DNA from: DASQFQ01 sp963811595
GTDB taxonomy: Bacteria > Actinomycetota > Thermoleophilia > Solirubrobacterales > Solirubrobacteraceae
Assembly: GCA_963811595.1 (NCBI GenBank)
Contig: CAWERW010000015.1
Coordinates: 434,001-498,000 of the forward strand
Length of the DNA stretch: 64,000 nucleotides
Direction of reading: 5' to 3'
The notes beneath the pieces are model-generated. The model had not been told where the DNA came from, ran no database searches, and saw only the letters and a program-made list of their open reading frames with translations. Shown here one piece after another: positions 43,460 through 51,844 of the stretch. Position 1 is the first letter of the stretch. Every line of letters starts with the position of its first letter. Position numbers and translations under genes: made by a program.

Positions 43460-44677
43460 ATGAGGTCTCGCGCACTCGCCGCGCTCGCGGCGGGCTCGAT
43501 CCTGGCCGTGCCGACGGCCGCGCAGGCGGACGTCTTCAACGGCCGCATCGCGTTCTCCAGCTTCCGCACCAGTCCGGCGGGCAATGTCGGGGACATCTTC
43601 AGCATCAACCACGACGGCAGCGACCTGCGGCAGCTGACGACCAATCCGGAGGACGACGCCCAGTCCGACTGGGCGCCCGACGGCCGCGACATCGCCTACC
43701 GCATCCGCAAGCCGCTGATGACGACCAACTTCGAGGTGTCGCGGATGACCGCCGCCGGCACCGGCCACACGCGGCTGACGTTCTCGCCCGACGGCGAGGC
43801 CTCCAGCCAGCCGACCTGGTTCCCGGACCGCAGCCGCATGCTGTTCCGCCGCAGCCGGCCCCGCCTGTCGGAGATGTGGACGATGAACCCCGACGGCACG
43901 GACCAGCTGCGGGTGCCCGACGACCCGCCGGGCCACCAGTTCTATCCCAGCGTCTCGCCAGACGGGACGCGCCTCATGTTTGCCAGCGTCAAGTCGCCGA
44001 CCGGCGACACGGACCGGGCGATCGAGACGCAATCCCCCGCCGGGGGGCCCGTGACGACCCTGTTCGACTTCCCGGGAACGTTCGACTCCGCCCCCGCGTG
44101 GTCGCCGGACGGCACGAAGATCGCGTTCGAGTCCAACGTCAACGTGCTCGACACCAACCCGGGCAACGACATGGAGATCTGGGTCATGAACGCCGACGGG
44201 AGCCATCCCGTCAAGCTCACCGACAACACGGCCCACGACGAGGGCCCGGCGTGGTCGCCCGACGGCACGATGCTCGCCTACTCGAGCGGGCCGACCAACC
44301 TCACGGTCGACATCAACGTCATGACCGCGGCGGGCGTGCACCTGCGCACGCTCACCGACTACACGGGCCGTGACGAGTCGCCCGACTGGCAGCCGATCCC
44401 CGCTCCCGACACGGACCGCCGCTGCGGCGACGTCGCCGCCGGCGGGCCGACCGACGTCCGGGCGGCCGGCCGCGGCATGCGCTGCCGCAAGGCGCGCCGG
44501 CTGGCGACGCTGTGGTCGACCGGCGAGCGGCCGTGGCGGCTGCGCAAGTGGGACGTCGAGACCGAGGACTTCGGCGGCGTGACGCGGGTCGTGATGACCC
44601 GTGACGGCAAGCGCGGCCGTCACCGGCACGACGACCGCCTCGTCGCCTTCCTCGTGCCGACCCCGGTCTCGAGCTAG
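43460..44677 (+). CDS. Secreted TolB-like beta-propeller protein
   Basis: A 405-residue protein with a signal peptide (ALAALAAGSILAVPTAAQA) and about six PD40/WD40-like blades, each with a variant of WSPDGTKIAF: SDWAPDGRDIAY, PSVSPDGTRLMFA, PAWSPDGTKIAFE, PAWSPDGTMLAYS. After the propeller comes a basic Cys-containing tail. A strong ribosome-binding site (AAGGGGG) lies six bases before ATG. The partner or ligand is unknown. It follows the S55 gene after 76 bases. Confidence 0.88.
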   Translation: MRSRALAALAAGSILAVPTAAQADVFNGRIAFSSFRTSPAGNVGDIFSINHDGSDLRQLTTNPEDDAQSDWAPDGRDIAYRIRKPLMTTNFEVSRMTAAGTGHTRLTFSPDGEASSQPTWFPDRSRMLFRRSRPRLSEMWTMNPDGTDQLRVPDDPPGHQFYPSVSPDGTRLMFASVKSPTGDTDRAIETQSPAGGPVTTLFDFPGTFDSAPAWSPDGTKIAFESNVNVLDTNPGNDMEIWVMNADGSHPVKLTDNTAHDEGPAWSPDGTMLAYSSGPTNLTVDINVMTAAGVHLRTLTDYTGRDESPDWQPIPAPDTDRRCGDVAAGGPTDVRAAGRGMRCRKARRLATLWSTGERPWRLRKWDVETEDFGGVTRVVMTRDGKRGRHRHDDRLVAFLVPTPVSS

Positions 44678-45960
44678 GCGGCGGCGGTCACGCCGAGCTC
44701 GCTGGCGACGGCGTCGAGGGCCGCGGCGATCACGCTCGCCGCGCCTTCGATGTCGTCGCGCGTCGCGATCAGCGCCGGCGACATGCCGACGGCGTCGCCG
44801 AGCGGGCGCACGAGCACGCCGCGGTCGCGGCACTCGGTCCACACGCGCATCGGCGCCTTCGGCTCGCGCGCGAGCGCGTCGGTCGAGAGCGCGACGGCGG
44901 CGAGCGCGCCGGTGCCTGCCCGCACCTCGCCCACGAGCGCGTGCGACTCGAGCGGCCGCAGCACCGCCTCGAGGTCGGCCTCGAGCTCCAGCCCACGGGC
45001 CAGCAGGCCCTCGCGCTCGATGATGTCGAGGTTGGCCAGCGCGACCGCGCAGCTCGTCGGGTGGCCGGCGTAGGTCGGCCCGTGGCGGAACCACGGCGGG
45101 TTCGGCTCGTCCCAGAACGGCGACGCGATCGTGCCGCTGATGACGGTGCCGCCGAGCGGCAGGTAGCCGCTCGTGACGCCCTTGGCGAACACGATCATGT
45201 CGGGCCGCATGCCCCAGCGCTCGGGCCCGAACCATTCGCCGAGCCGCCCGAAGCCGGCGATCACCGCGTCGATCACGAGCAGCACGCCGGTGCGCTTGCA
45301 CAGCGCCTCGACCGCCTCCAGGTAGCCGGGCCGCGGCGGGTGCACGCCGCCCGCGCCGATCACCGGCTCGACGAACACGGCCGCCACGCGGTCGGCGCCG
45401 ACGCGCTCGATCTCGGCCTCGAGCGCCTCGAGCGAGTCGTGCGGCACCTGCGAGGAGTGGGGATCGAGCGGGCCGACGGCCTCGCGGTTGGCGGCGATGC
45501 CGCCGAGGCTCGTGCCGAGGCCGTGCGTGCCGTGGTAGCCCTGGCTGCGCGAGATCAGGTGGACGCGCTCCGGCCGCCCGGTGGCGGCGAAGTAGCGCCG
45601 CGCGAGCTTGGCCGCGGTGTCGATCGAGTCGCCGCCGCCGCTGGTGAGGAAGACCTTCGCGTCGTCGACCGGCGCGAGCGCGGCCAGCCGGTCGGTCAGC
45701 TCGCGCGCCCGCGGGTTCGAGAAGGAGCCGAACGCGGAGTAGCTCGCGAGCTCGCGCATCTGCGCCGCGGCGGCGTCGGCGAGCTCGGTGCGGCCGTGAC
45801 CCACGTTGACGTTCCACAGGCTCGCGGTGCCGTCGAAGTAGCGGCGGCCCTCCTCGTCGGTGACGTGGACCCCCTCCCCGCTGACGATCGTCAGCTCGGC
45901 GGAGCGGGTGGCGTGCATGTCCGCGAACGGGTGCCAGAAGCGTGAGTCGGATGAGGCCAT
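44674..45960 (-). CDS. Class III aminotransferase (PLP-dependent)
   Basis: A 428-residue omega-aminotransferase-type enzyme resembling BioA and putrescine or beta-alanine transaminases. It starts FWHPFADMHATRSAELTIVS. VFLTSGGGDSIDTAAKLARR binds PLP phosphate, GVLLVIDAVIAGFGRLGEWF carries the Asp, and MIVFAKGVTSGYLPLGGTV contains the Schiff-base Lys. No biotin gene is near, so the substrate is open. Its stop overlaps that of the convergent propeller gene. Confidence 0.92.
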   Translation of the reverse strand: MASSDSRFWHPFADMHATRSAELTIVSGEGVHVTDEEGRRYFDGTASLWNVNVGHGRTELADAAAAQMRELASYSAFGSFSNPRARELTDRLAALAPVDDAKVFLTSGGGDSIDTAAKLARRYFAATGRPERVHLISRSQGYHGTHGLGTSLGGIAANREAVGPLDPHSSQVPHDSLEALEAEIERVGADRVAAVFVEPVIGAGGVHPPRPGYLEAVEALCKRTGVLLVIDAVIAGFGRLGEWFGPERWGMRPDMIVFAKGVTSGYLPLGGTVISGTIASPFWDEPNPPWFRHGPTYAGHPTSCAVALANLDIIEREGLLARGLELEADLEAVLRPLESHALVGEVRAGTGALAAVALSTDALAREPKAPMRVWTECRDRGVLVRPLGDAVGMSPALIATRDDIEGAASVIAAALDAVASELGVTAAA

Positions 45961-46015
45961 CGACCCAAAGTAGCTGACCTTTTCCGGCCCGGGTGGCAGA
46001 AGCTGCCGGGCGCGG

Positions 46016-46816
46016 TCAGCCGGAGCGGTGGAACCGGTAGACGATCCCGGCCGGCGCGAGCGCGGCCTCGTCGACCTTCGGGACGGCCGCGCCCAGCACG
46101 CGCGCGAACGACTCCGTGCTCGCCGCGATCAGCTCGAGCAGCCGCTCGACCGGCGTCGGCTCCGGCTGTACCCCGTTGGCGTAGTCCGTCGCGTAGCCGA
46201 TCAGCGCGAACGGCAGCTCCGCCTCCCCCGCGAGCACGGTCTCCGGCCCGGCCGTCTGCGAGACCGCCGTCACGCCGGCGGCGGCGAGCCCGCGGATCTC
46301 CGCCTTCGTGTTGAAGCGCGGGCCGTCGACGTGCCCGTAGCAGCCGCCGTCGCGCATCGTCACGCCCGCCTCCGCCGCGCCCGCGAGCAGCGCCGCGCGC
46401 AGCGGCGGCGAGTAGGGGTCGTCGTAGATCCAGTGGCCGCGGTCGTGATGGCCGGACTGCTGGTGGAACGTGCACAGCGAGCCGTCGGGGAGCCGGTTGG
46501 CGAGGAAGTGGAGGTCGTCGAAGCAGATCAGCGAGCCGAGCTCGACGCCCGGGTCGACCGCCCCGCAGACCGTGACCGCGAGCACCCCGGCCGCGCCGAG
46601 CTGCTGCAGCGCGGCGAGGTTGGCCTGATGCGTGACGTGGTTGGAGAGCCGCACGTGGCCCTCGCCGTGGCGCGAGACGTGCAGCACCTCGACGCCCGCG
46701 AACGTGCCGCGCGAGACGAGCGCGTCGCCCCACTCGGTGGCCACGGGCTCGGGGCCGGTGCCCTCGAAGCCGGGGAGCGAGTACGTGCCCGAGCCGGTGA
46801 TGATCCCCAGCGCCAC
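46016..46816 (-). CDS. Methylthioadenosine phosphorylase-like protein
   Basis: A 266-residue purine nucleoside/MTA phosphorylase of the PNP family 2. Motifs: GIITGSGTYSLPGFE, HVSRHGEGHVRLSNHVTHQA, VTVCGAVDPGVELG, GCYGHVDGPRFNTKAEIRGL and SQTAGPETVLAGEAELPFAL. It should split methylthioadenosine or a purine nucleoside with phosphate. It lies 10 bases after the cyclase gene on the same strand. Confidence 0.92.
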   Translation of the reverse strand: MALGIITGSGTYSLPGFEGTGPEPVATEWGDALVSRGTFAGVEVLHVSRHGEGHVRLSNHVTHQANLAALQQLGAAGVLAVTVCGAVDPGVELGSLICFDDLHFLANRLPDGSLCTFHQQSGHHDRGHWIYDDPYSPPLRAALLAGAAEAGVTMRDGGCYGHVDGPRFNTKAEIRGLAAAGVTAVSQTAGPETVLAGEAELPFALIGYATDYANGVQPEPTPVERLLELIAASTESFARVLGAAVPKVDEAALAPAGIVYRFHRSG

Positions 46817-46826
46817 GGGCGGCAGG

Positions 46827-47966
46827 CTACCGGCGCGGCGGAACGCTGACGACCGGCACGCCGCCGGCGTCGCGCACCGCCTTCTCCGTCACGCCGGGGA
46901 GCTCGCCGACCGTGCGGTAGGTGATCGTGAGCGGGTCGAGCCCGAAGTCCTGCGCGTGCTCGGGGTCGAGCCGCTCGACGAGCGGCTTGGAGGCGAGCAG
47001 CACGCCGTCGCGCGCGGTCTGCTGGATGCGCGCGCACTCGTTGACCTCGTCGCCGAGCGCGGTCACCTCGAGCCGGCCGCCGGTGACGACCTGGCCGAGG
47101 TAGAGCGCGCCGCCCCAGTGCACGCCGGCGTTGATCCTGAGCTCGCCGCGCGCCATCCCGGTCGGGCGCCAGTCGACGATCTCGCGCCCGGCGTCGAGCG
47201 CGGCCGCGCACGCCTCGGCGCGCGAGCCCGCGTGCTCGGCGAGGAAGAACGCGGTCATGCCGTCGCCCGCGTGGCGGCCGACGATCCCGGCGCGCGAGAT
47301 GGCGGCGTGGTCGGCCTCGGTCGAGAAGTCGCGGATGAGCTCGAACCAGCGCTGGGAGGAGAGGTGGCGGGCGAGGTCGCCCGAGGCCTGGATGTCGGCG
47401 AACAGGATCGCGGTCTCGTGGCGGGCCGGCTGCAGCAGCTCCGCCATGCGGGCGAACATGCCCTGGTTGCCGCGCGTGATCAGCGAGACGATGCTGGCGG
47501 GCGCGGCGGGCAGGTAGAGGATCACCCAGCCCACCTCGTCGGGCAGCGCGAACGTGAGGCAGCGCGTCTGGGCCGGCGGGAGGCCCGGCTGGAGGTAGGT
47601 CAGCTCCGCCCACCACAGTGCCTTCGGCTCCTGCGGCTCGAGCGGGCCGAGCGCGCGGTCGAGCTCGTCGGGCAGCAGCGCGCGGATCGCGTCGGCGCCG
47701 CCCGGCGTCGCGTGGGCCATCAGCGGGATGTTGGTCCGCAGCCAGCGCAGCGAGTCCTCGTCGGGGACCATGCCGTGCAGCTCCGCCGCGCGGATGGCGA
47801 TCGCGTGCCGGCCGAGGCCGAGCTCCTCCATCGAGCGGTCGCCGGCGAAGAAGCGGAACTGGCTCGTGAGGTAGACGAGCCGCCACTCGCCGTCGTAGAC
47901 CTCCGCGGCACCGCCCGTCGTCTCCAGCTGCTCGGCGACGTCGGAGAGCCGGGGGTCGGTGATCAT
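46827..47966 (-). CDS. Class III adenylate/guanylate cyclase-domain protein
   Basis: A 379-residue protein with a class III nucleotidyl cyclase domain in its C-terminal half. Metal-binding Asp residues lie in ETAILFADIQASGDL and GRHAGDGMTAFF, and the transition-state region is LEVTALGDEVNECARIQQTA. The first 180 residues form a sensor-like domain of unknown type. The substrate-defining Lys/Asp pair of adenylyl cyclases is not clear, so activity is uncertain. It is coupled to the PucR regulator through an ATGA overlap. Confidence 0.88.
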   Translation of the reverse strand: MITDPRLSDVAEQLETTGGAAEVYDGEWRLVYLTSQFRFFAGDRSMEELGLGRHAIAIRAAELHGMVPDEDSLRWLRTNIPLMAHATPGGADAIRALLPDELDRALGPLEPQEPKALWWAELTYLQPGLPPAQTRCLTFALPDEVGWVILYLPAAPASIVSLITRGNQGMFARMAELLQPARHETAILFADIQASGDLARHLSSQRWFELIRDFSTEADHAAISRAGIVGRHAGDGMTAFFLAEHAGSRAEACAAALDAGREIVDWRPTGMARGELRINAGVHWGGALYLGQVVTGGRLEVTALGDEVNECARIQQTARDGVLLASKPLVERLDPEHAQDFGLDPLTITYRTVGELPGVTEKAVRDAGGVPVVSVPPRR

Positions 47967-49225
47967 CGGTCCTTGGTGCCGCGGCGGACGCGGCCGGCGC
48001 CCGCGCCGGCCTCGCTCGCGGGGCCCTGCGGCGAGGCGATGCCGAGCACGCGCATCGCCTTCAGCCCGAGGCCGAGGCGCTCGCGGCCGTCGGTCGAGCC
48101 GACGTCGAGGCCGGAGAGGTCGCGCACGCGCTCGAGCCGGTAGCGGACCGTGTGGCGGTGGGTGTAGAGCTTCTGCGCCGTGCCGGCCACGTTGCCGTCG
48201 GACTCGAGGAACGTCTCGAGCGTCTGCACGAGGTCGGTCTCGTACTGCGCGTCGTACGCGACGAGGGGCTGCACGGTCTCGATGTAGAAGCGCTCGAGCT
48301 CGGCGGGGTCCTCGCTCATCGCGGGCAGCAGGAGCCGGTAGGCGCCGGTGTCCTCGAACGCCAGCACCTGCAGCGGGTCGTCGATGTGGGCGGGCCGGGT
48401 CTCGGCGACGTTGGCCGCCAGCAGCGCCTCGTTGCCCGCGCGGTAGAGGTCGACGGGATCGTTGGCGACCCGCGAGTGGCCGACCGCGAACGTGAAGCCG
48501 TGCAGCGAGCTCTGCAGCTCGCGGGCGACCGCGTCGGCCACACGGCGGACGCCGTCGTCCTCCGCCTCGGGCAGGAGCACGACGACCTGGCCGGCGCTCT
48601 CGCTGGCGGCCGGGATGACGGCGGCGAGCGAGCCGGGCGCGCTCGTGCGGGCGGCGCGCTCGGCGGCGCCGAGCACGCGGGCGCGCCAGTCGTCGTCGCT
48701 CGGCGCCAGGTGGTGGGCGCGCACGACGATCACGGCGCCGCCGCCGGAGAGGTCGATGCCGAGCTCCTCGCCGCGCGCGACGAGGTCGCCGCGGTCGGTC
48801 ACGTCGCGCTGGAGCACCGCGCGCAGGAACGCGCCCTGCGCCGCCTCCGACGCACGCTCGGGCGCGCGCAGGCGCTCGACCTCGGAGGCGATCAGCGTCG
48901 TCACGACCCGCAGCAGCGCGGCCGGCGGCTCCTCGCCCGAGCGGGCGCGCAGGCGCAGGCGGCCGACGACGTTGTCGCCCACCCGCAGCTCGTGCGTCTC
49001 CACCCCGGGGGCGTCCGCCATCAGCGAGCGCTCGTCGGCGGACGAGCGCGCGGCGACCGCGAGCACGCCGCTCGAGCGGTCGATCAGGATCAAGGAGGCT
49101 TCCAGCGCGCGAGCCGCGGCGCGCACGACCTCGGGGAGCCCGAGACCGCCCTCGACGGCCTGCGTGATGGCCTCGAGAGCACCGAGGTCCGGCGCGGCCG
49201 CCACCTGGCGGGCCGGCTGGGACAT
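47963..49225 (-). CDS. PucR/CdaR-family transcriptional regulator
   Basis: A 420-residue regulator from ATG at 49225. An N-terminal GAF-like domain (ASLILIDRSSGVLAVAARSS) is followed by a central GGDEF-like region. The C-terminal PucR helix-turn-helix reads LVQTLETFLESDGNVAGTAQ and KLYTHRHTVRYRLERVRDLS. Upstream residues would come from the repeat element. It is coupled to the cyclase gene, so it may respond to the same signal or to the cyclic nucleotide (inference). Confidence 0.93.
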   Translation of the reverse strand: MSQPARQVAAAPDLGALEAITQAVEGGLGLPEVVRAAARALEASLILIDRSSGVLAVAARSSADERSLMADAPGVETHELRVGDNVVGRLRLRARSGEEPPAALLRVVTTLIASEVERLRAPERASEAAQGAFLRAVLQRDVTDRGDLVARGEELGIDLSGGGAVIVVRAHHLAPSDDDWRARVLGAAERAARTSAPGSLAAVIPAASESAGQVVVLLPEAEDDGVRRVADAVARELQSSLHGFTFAVGHSRVANDPVDLYRAGNEALLAANVAETRPAHIDDPLQVLAFEDTGAYRLLLPAMSEDPAELERFYIETVQPLVAYDAQYETDLVQTLETFLESDGNVAGTAQKLYTHRHTVRYRLERVRDLSGLDVGSTDGRERLGLGLKAMRVLGIASPQGPASEAGAGAGRVRRGTKDR

Positions 49226-49254
49226 CCCCCTAAGCTTAGAGCCGCGCACCCCCG

Positions 49255-49315
49255 CGGGTTTCGCCCTCTGGGCGAACACCCGATAGCGAACCCGGCCCTC
49301 TGGGCCGGCGTTCGC
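49255..49315 (+). repeat. Two-hairpin intergenic element, copy B
   Basis: Hairpin 1 pairs CGGGT-TTCGCCC with GGGCGAA-C-ACCCG around TCT (49255-49282). Hairpin 2 pairs GCGAAC-CCGGCC with GGCCGG-C-GTTCGC around CTCTG (49286-49315). Compared with copy A, the outer arm changes GGGAAC/GTTCCC to GCGAAC/GTTCGC and the inner arm CTGGCC/GGCCAG to CCGGCC/GGCCGG, keeping all pairs. It lies between two minus-strand genes and ends exactly before the stop of the small membrane gene. Confidence 0.8.
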
Positions 49316-49534
49316 CTAGATTTCGTCGTAGTACCAGAGGATCGCGGCGCCGAGGCCGGCGCCGGCCATCGCGAACGCCGCGAGGATGTAGACGCTCAGC
49401 ACGATCGCCACGATCCGCTCCCAGACGCGCGAGAACGACCCCCACGCCGGCACGAGCACGAGCGCCGCCCAGGCGATGACGGAGATACCGGCCGCGGTCC
49501 CGGCGATGACAAGGGTGAGCGTGTCATTGCTCAT
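49316..49534 (-). CDS. Small two-helix membrane protein
   Basis: A 72-residue protein with two membrane helices (LTLVIAGTAAGISVIAWAAL and IVAIVLSVYILAAFAMAGAG) joined by a short basic loop. ATG at 49534 overlaps the end of the DedA-PAP2 gene by 11 bases. Its stop lies right at the edge of the repeat element. No family is recognised. Confidence 0.72.
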   Translation of the reverse strand: MSNDTLTLVIAGTAAGISVIAWAALVLVPAWGSFSRVWERIVAIVLSVYILAAFAMAGAGLGAAILWYYDEI

Positions 49535-51014
49535 CGCCTTCAGTTTTACGCACCGCCCCGATGACGAGCGCAACGACGCCGCAGAGCGCGTAGACGGCGG
49601 TCGCGAGCGCGAAGCCGCCGAGCACGTCGGAGAGGTAGTGCGCGCGCAGGTAGATGCGGCTCGCGCCGACGGCGGCGGCGATCGCGACCGCGATCGCCAC
49701 GAGCGCGAAGCGCGTCGACCAGCGGTGGCCGCCGCGGGCCATCACGACCGCGCAGGCGACGTAGGCGACCGCGTAGGCGGAGTGGCCGGAGGGATACGCG
49801 AGGCCCTCGGTGTCGGAGTACTGGCCGCTCGGCCGCGCCCGCGCCTCCGTGTCCTTCGCGATGTGGACGAGCGCGAACGTGAGCGCGTGCGCCACGACGA
49901 GCGCCACTCCCTCGCGGGCGCGATGCTGACGCGCTGCCCAGATCGCGGTGGCGATGACGACGGCCGCGGTGACGGGCAGCGAGCCCACGTGGGTGAGGAC
50001 GCGGACCGCGTCGATGGCGGCGTCCATGGCGAGCGTGTCGCCGATGTCGAACGCCTCGCGGTCGAACGGCGCGAGCGGCTCCGGCCCGATCAGCCACGCG
50101 AGCCCGAAGAACACGTACGTGCCGACGGCGGCCAGCGCGAGCAGCGTCGTCAGCTCGAGGCCGAACTGGGCGTGGTCGGCGATGAAGTTCGCCGGCCCGC
50201 GCACGCGCCGCCACATCGGGCTGCGGTCGAGCCGCTGCTGGACCTGCGCGCGGAACTTCTCGTCGCGACGCAGGCGCAGCACGAACCAGATCGCCCCGCC
50301 CACGACGACGAGCCCGGTGAGCGCGGCGGCGCCGCGGCCGATGTAGGCCTCGACGCGGTCGAGCGACTGCCAGAAGAAGTAGCCGAGCAGGCAGAACAGC
50401 GCCGCCCACAGACCGGCGCCGAGCACGTCGTAGGGCAGGAACTTGCGCATCTCCATCCGCGAGGCGCCCGCGATGAACGGCGCGATCGCGCGCACGAGCC
50501 CGATGAAGCGGCCGATCAGGATCGTCAGGCCGCCGCGGCGGTCGAAGAAGTCCTCGACGTAGACGAGGCGCTCCTCGGTGATCTTCAGCCGCGGGCCGTG
50601 GCGCTCGAGGAAGCCGCGGCCGAGCTTGCGCCCGAGCATGTAGGAGGTCAGGTCGCCCGCGACCGCGCACGCCCACACCAGCCCGATCAGGATGTAGATC
50701 GAGATCTCGCCCTGGCCGGCGACCACGCCGCCGATCAGGATCGTGGTCTCGCCCGGCGCGATCAGCCCGATGAACGCGCCCGTCTCCGCGAACGCGAGCA
50801 CGCCGACGAGGAGGTAGGTCCACTTGCCGAGGCGCTGCCCGACGTCCTCGATCAGCTCCGTCAGGTTCGGCGGCTCGACGACCCCGAACCCCCAGAGGCC
50901 GAGGCAGGCGACGACGAGCGCCCCGAGCCCGAGCACGACCTTGCCGAGCTTGCGCCGCCGCACGACGAGGAAGACAGCGAGGCCGACCGCGCCGGCGAGG
51001 GGGAAGGGATGCAT
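49524..51014 (-). CDS. DedA/SNARE-associated and PAP2 phosphatase fusion protein
   Basis: A 496-residue membrane protein. Residues about 55-210 form a DedA domain (FAETGAFIGLIAPGETTILI, GRFIGLVRAIAPFIAGASRM), a family linked to lipid flipping. The C-terminal part is a PAP2 phosphatase with all three motifs: KDTEARARP, YPSGHSAYA and SRIYLRAHYLSDVLGG. Such LssY-type fusions could move and dephosphorylate a lipid carrier such as undecaprenyl diphosphate (inference). Its ATG shares one base with the ispE stop. Confidence 0.9.
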   Translation of the reverse strand: MHPFPLAGAVGLAVFLVVRRRKLGKVVLGLGALVVACLGLWGFGVVEPPNLTELIEDVGQRLGKWTYLLVGVLAFAETGAFIGLIAPGETTILIGGVVAGQGEISIYILIGLVWACAVAGDLTSYMLGRKLGRGFLERHGPRLKITEERLVYVEDFFDRRGGLTILIGRFIGLVRAIAPFIAGASRMEMRKFLPYDVLGAGLWAALFCLLGYFFWQSLDRVEAYIGRGAAALTGLVVVGGAIWFVLRLRRDEKFRAQVQQRLDRSPMWRRVRGPANFIADHAQFGLELTTLLALAAVGTYVFFGLAWLIGPEPLAPFDREAFDIGDTLAMDAAIDAVRVLTHVGSLPVTAAVVIATAIWAARQHRAREGVALVVAHALTFALVHIAKDTEARARPSGQYSDTEGLAYPSGHSAYAVAYVACAVVMARGGHRWSTRFALVAIAVAIAAAVGASRIYLRAHYLSDVLGGFALATAVYALCGVVALVIGAVRKTEGDEQ

Positions 51015-51844
51015 CAGCCGGGACTTACCCGGGCCCAGTCCTCGCCCACGGGCTCGGCCGCGACGGCACGCGGCCACGCGCCGGTCGCGGCGCGCGCGCG
51101 AGCCGGGCCGTCCGGGCCGGTGAAGAGGCCGACCACGGTCGGGCCGGAGCCGGAGACCATGGCGTGCGCGGCGCCGGCTTCGCGGGCGGCGGCGAGCGCG
51201 TCGTCGATTGCGGGGCAGAGCGAGCGGGCCGCGTCCTCGAGGTCGTTGTGGATCCGGCCGGCGGGGTCGATCTCGGCCAGCTCGGCGTGCGAGCGCGTGA
51301 GCTCGAGGCGGTCGGCCTCGCGGTAGACGTCGGGGGTGCGCAGCTCCGCGTCGACGGGCAGCACGAGCACGCCCAGCGGCTCCGGGTCCGGCAGGCGCTC
51401 CACGTGCTCGCCGGCGCCGGTCATCAGCACCCGCCCGGGGCGCAGCAGGCTGGGCACGTCGGCGCCGAGGCGCATGGCCAGGTCCGGCGGCACGGGCAGC
51501 CCGGACGCGTGCGCGGCGAGCCGCAGCGCCGCGGCGGCGTCGGAGGAGCCACCGCCCATGCCGGCCGCGACGGGGATCCGCTTGACGATCGTGAGCCGCT
51601 GCGGCGGCGCGTCCCACCCCGTCGCCTCGCGGAACAGCTGCAGCGCGCGGCCCGCGAGGTTCGGGCCCTCGACGCCCGGGCAGACGACCTCGTCCGCGCC
51701 GCCCGCGGCGGGCTCGAGCGTCACGTCGTCGGCGAGCGAGAGCGCCTGCACGACGGACACGAGCGGGTGCAGCCCGTCCGCGCGCGGCTCGCCGACGAAC
51801 AGGCACAGGTTGACCTTGCCGGGCGCGCGGGTGGACAGCCTCAT
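51014..51844 (-). CDS. ispE: 4-diphosphocytidyl-2-C-methyl-D-erythritol kinase
   Basis: A 276-residue GHMP kinase of the MEP isoprenoid pathway. It starts RLSTRAPGKVNLCLFVGEPR. The ATP loop is PVAAGMGGGSSDAAAALR, and HAMVSGSGPTVVGLFTG ends the fold. ATG at 51844 overlaps the rsmA stop as ATGA. rsmA-ispE pairing is standard in actinobacteria. The following DedA-PAP2 gene might also act on isoprenoid lipids. Confidence 0.96.
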   Translation of the reverse strand: MRLSTRAPGKVNLCLFVGEPRADGLHPLVSVVQALSLADDVTLEPAAGGADEVVCPGVEGPNLAGRALQLFREATGWDAPPQRLTIVKRIPVAAGMGGGSSDAAAALRLAAHASGLPVPPDLAMRLGADVPSLLRPGRVLMTGAGEHVERLPDPEPLGVLVLPVDAELRTPDVYREADRLELTRSHAELAEIDPAGRIHNDLEDAARSLCPAIDDALAAAREAGAAHAMVSGSGPTVVGLFTGPDGPARARAATGAWPRAVAAEPVGEDWARVSPG

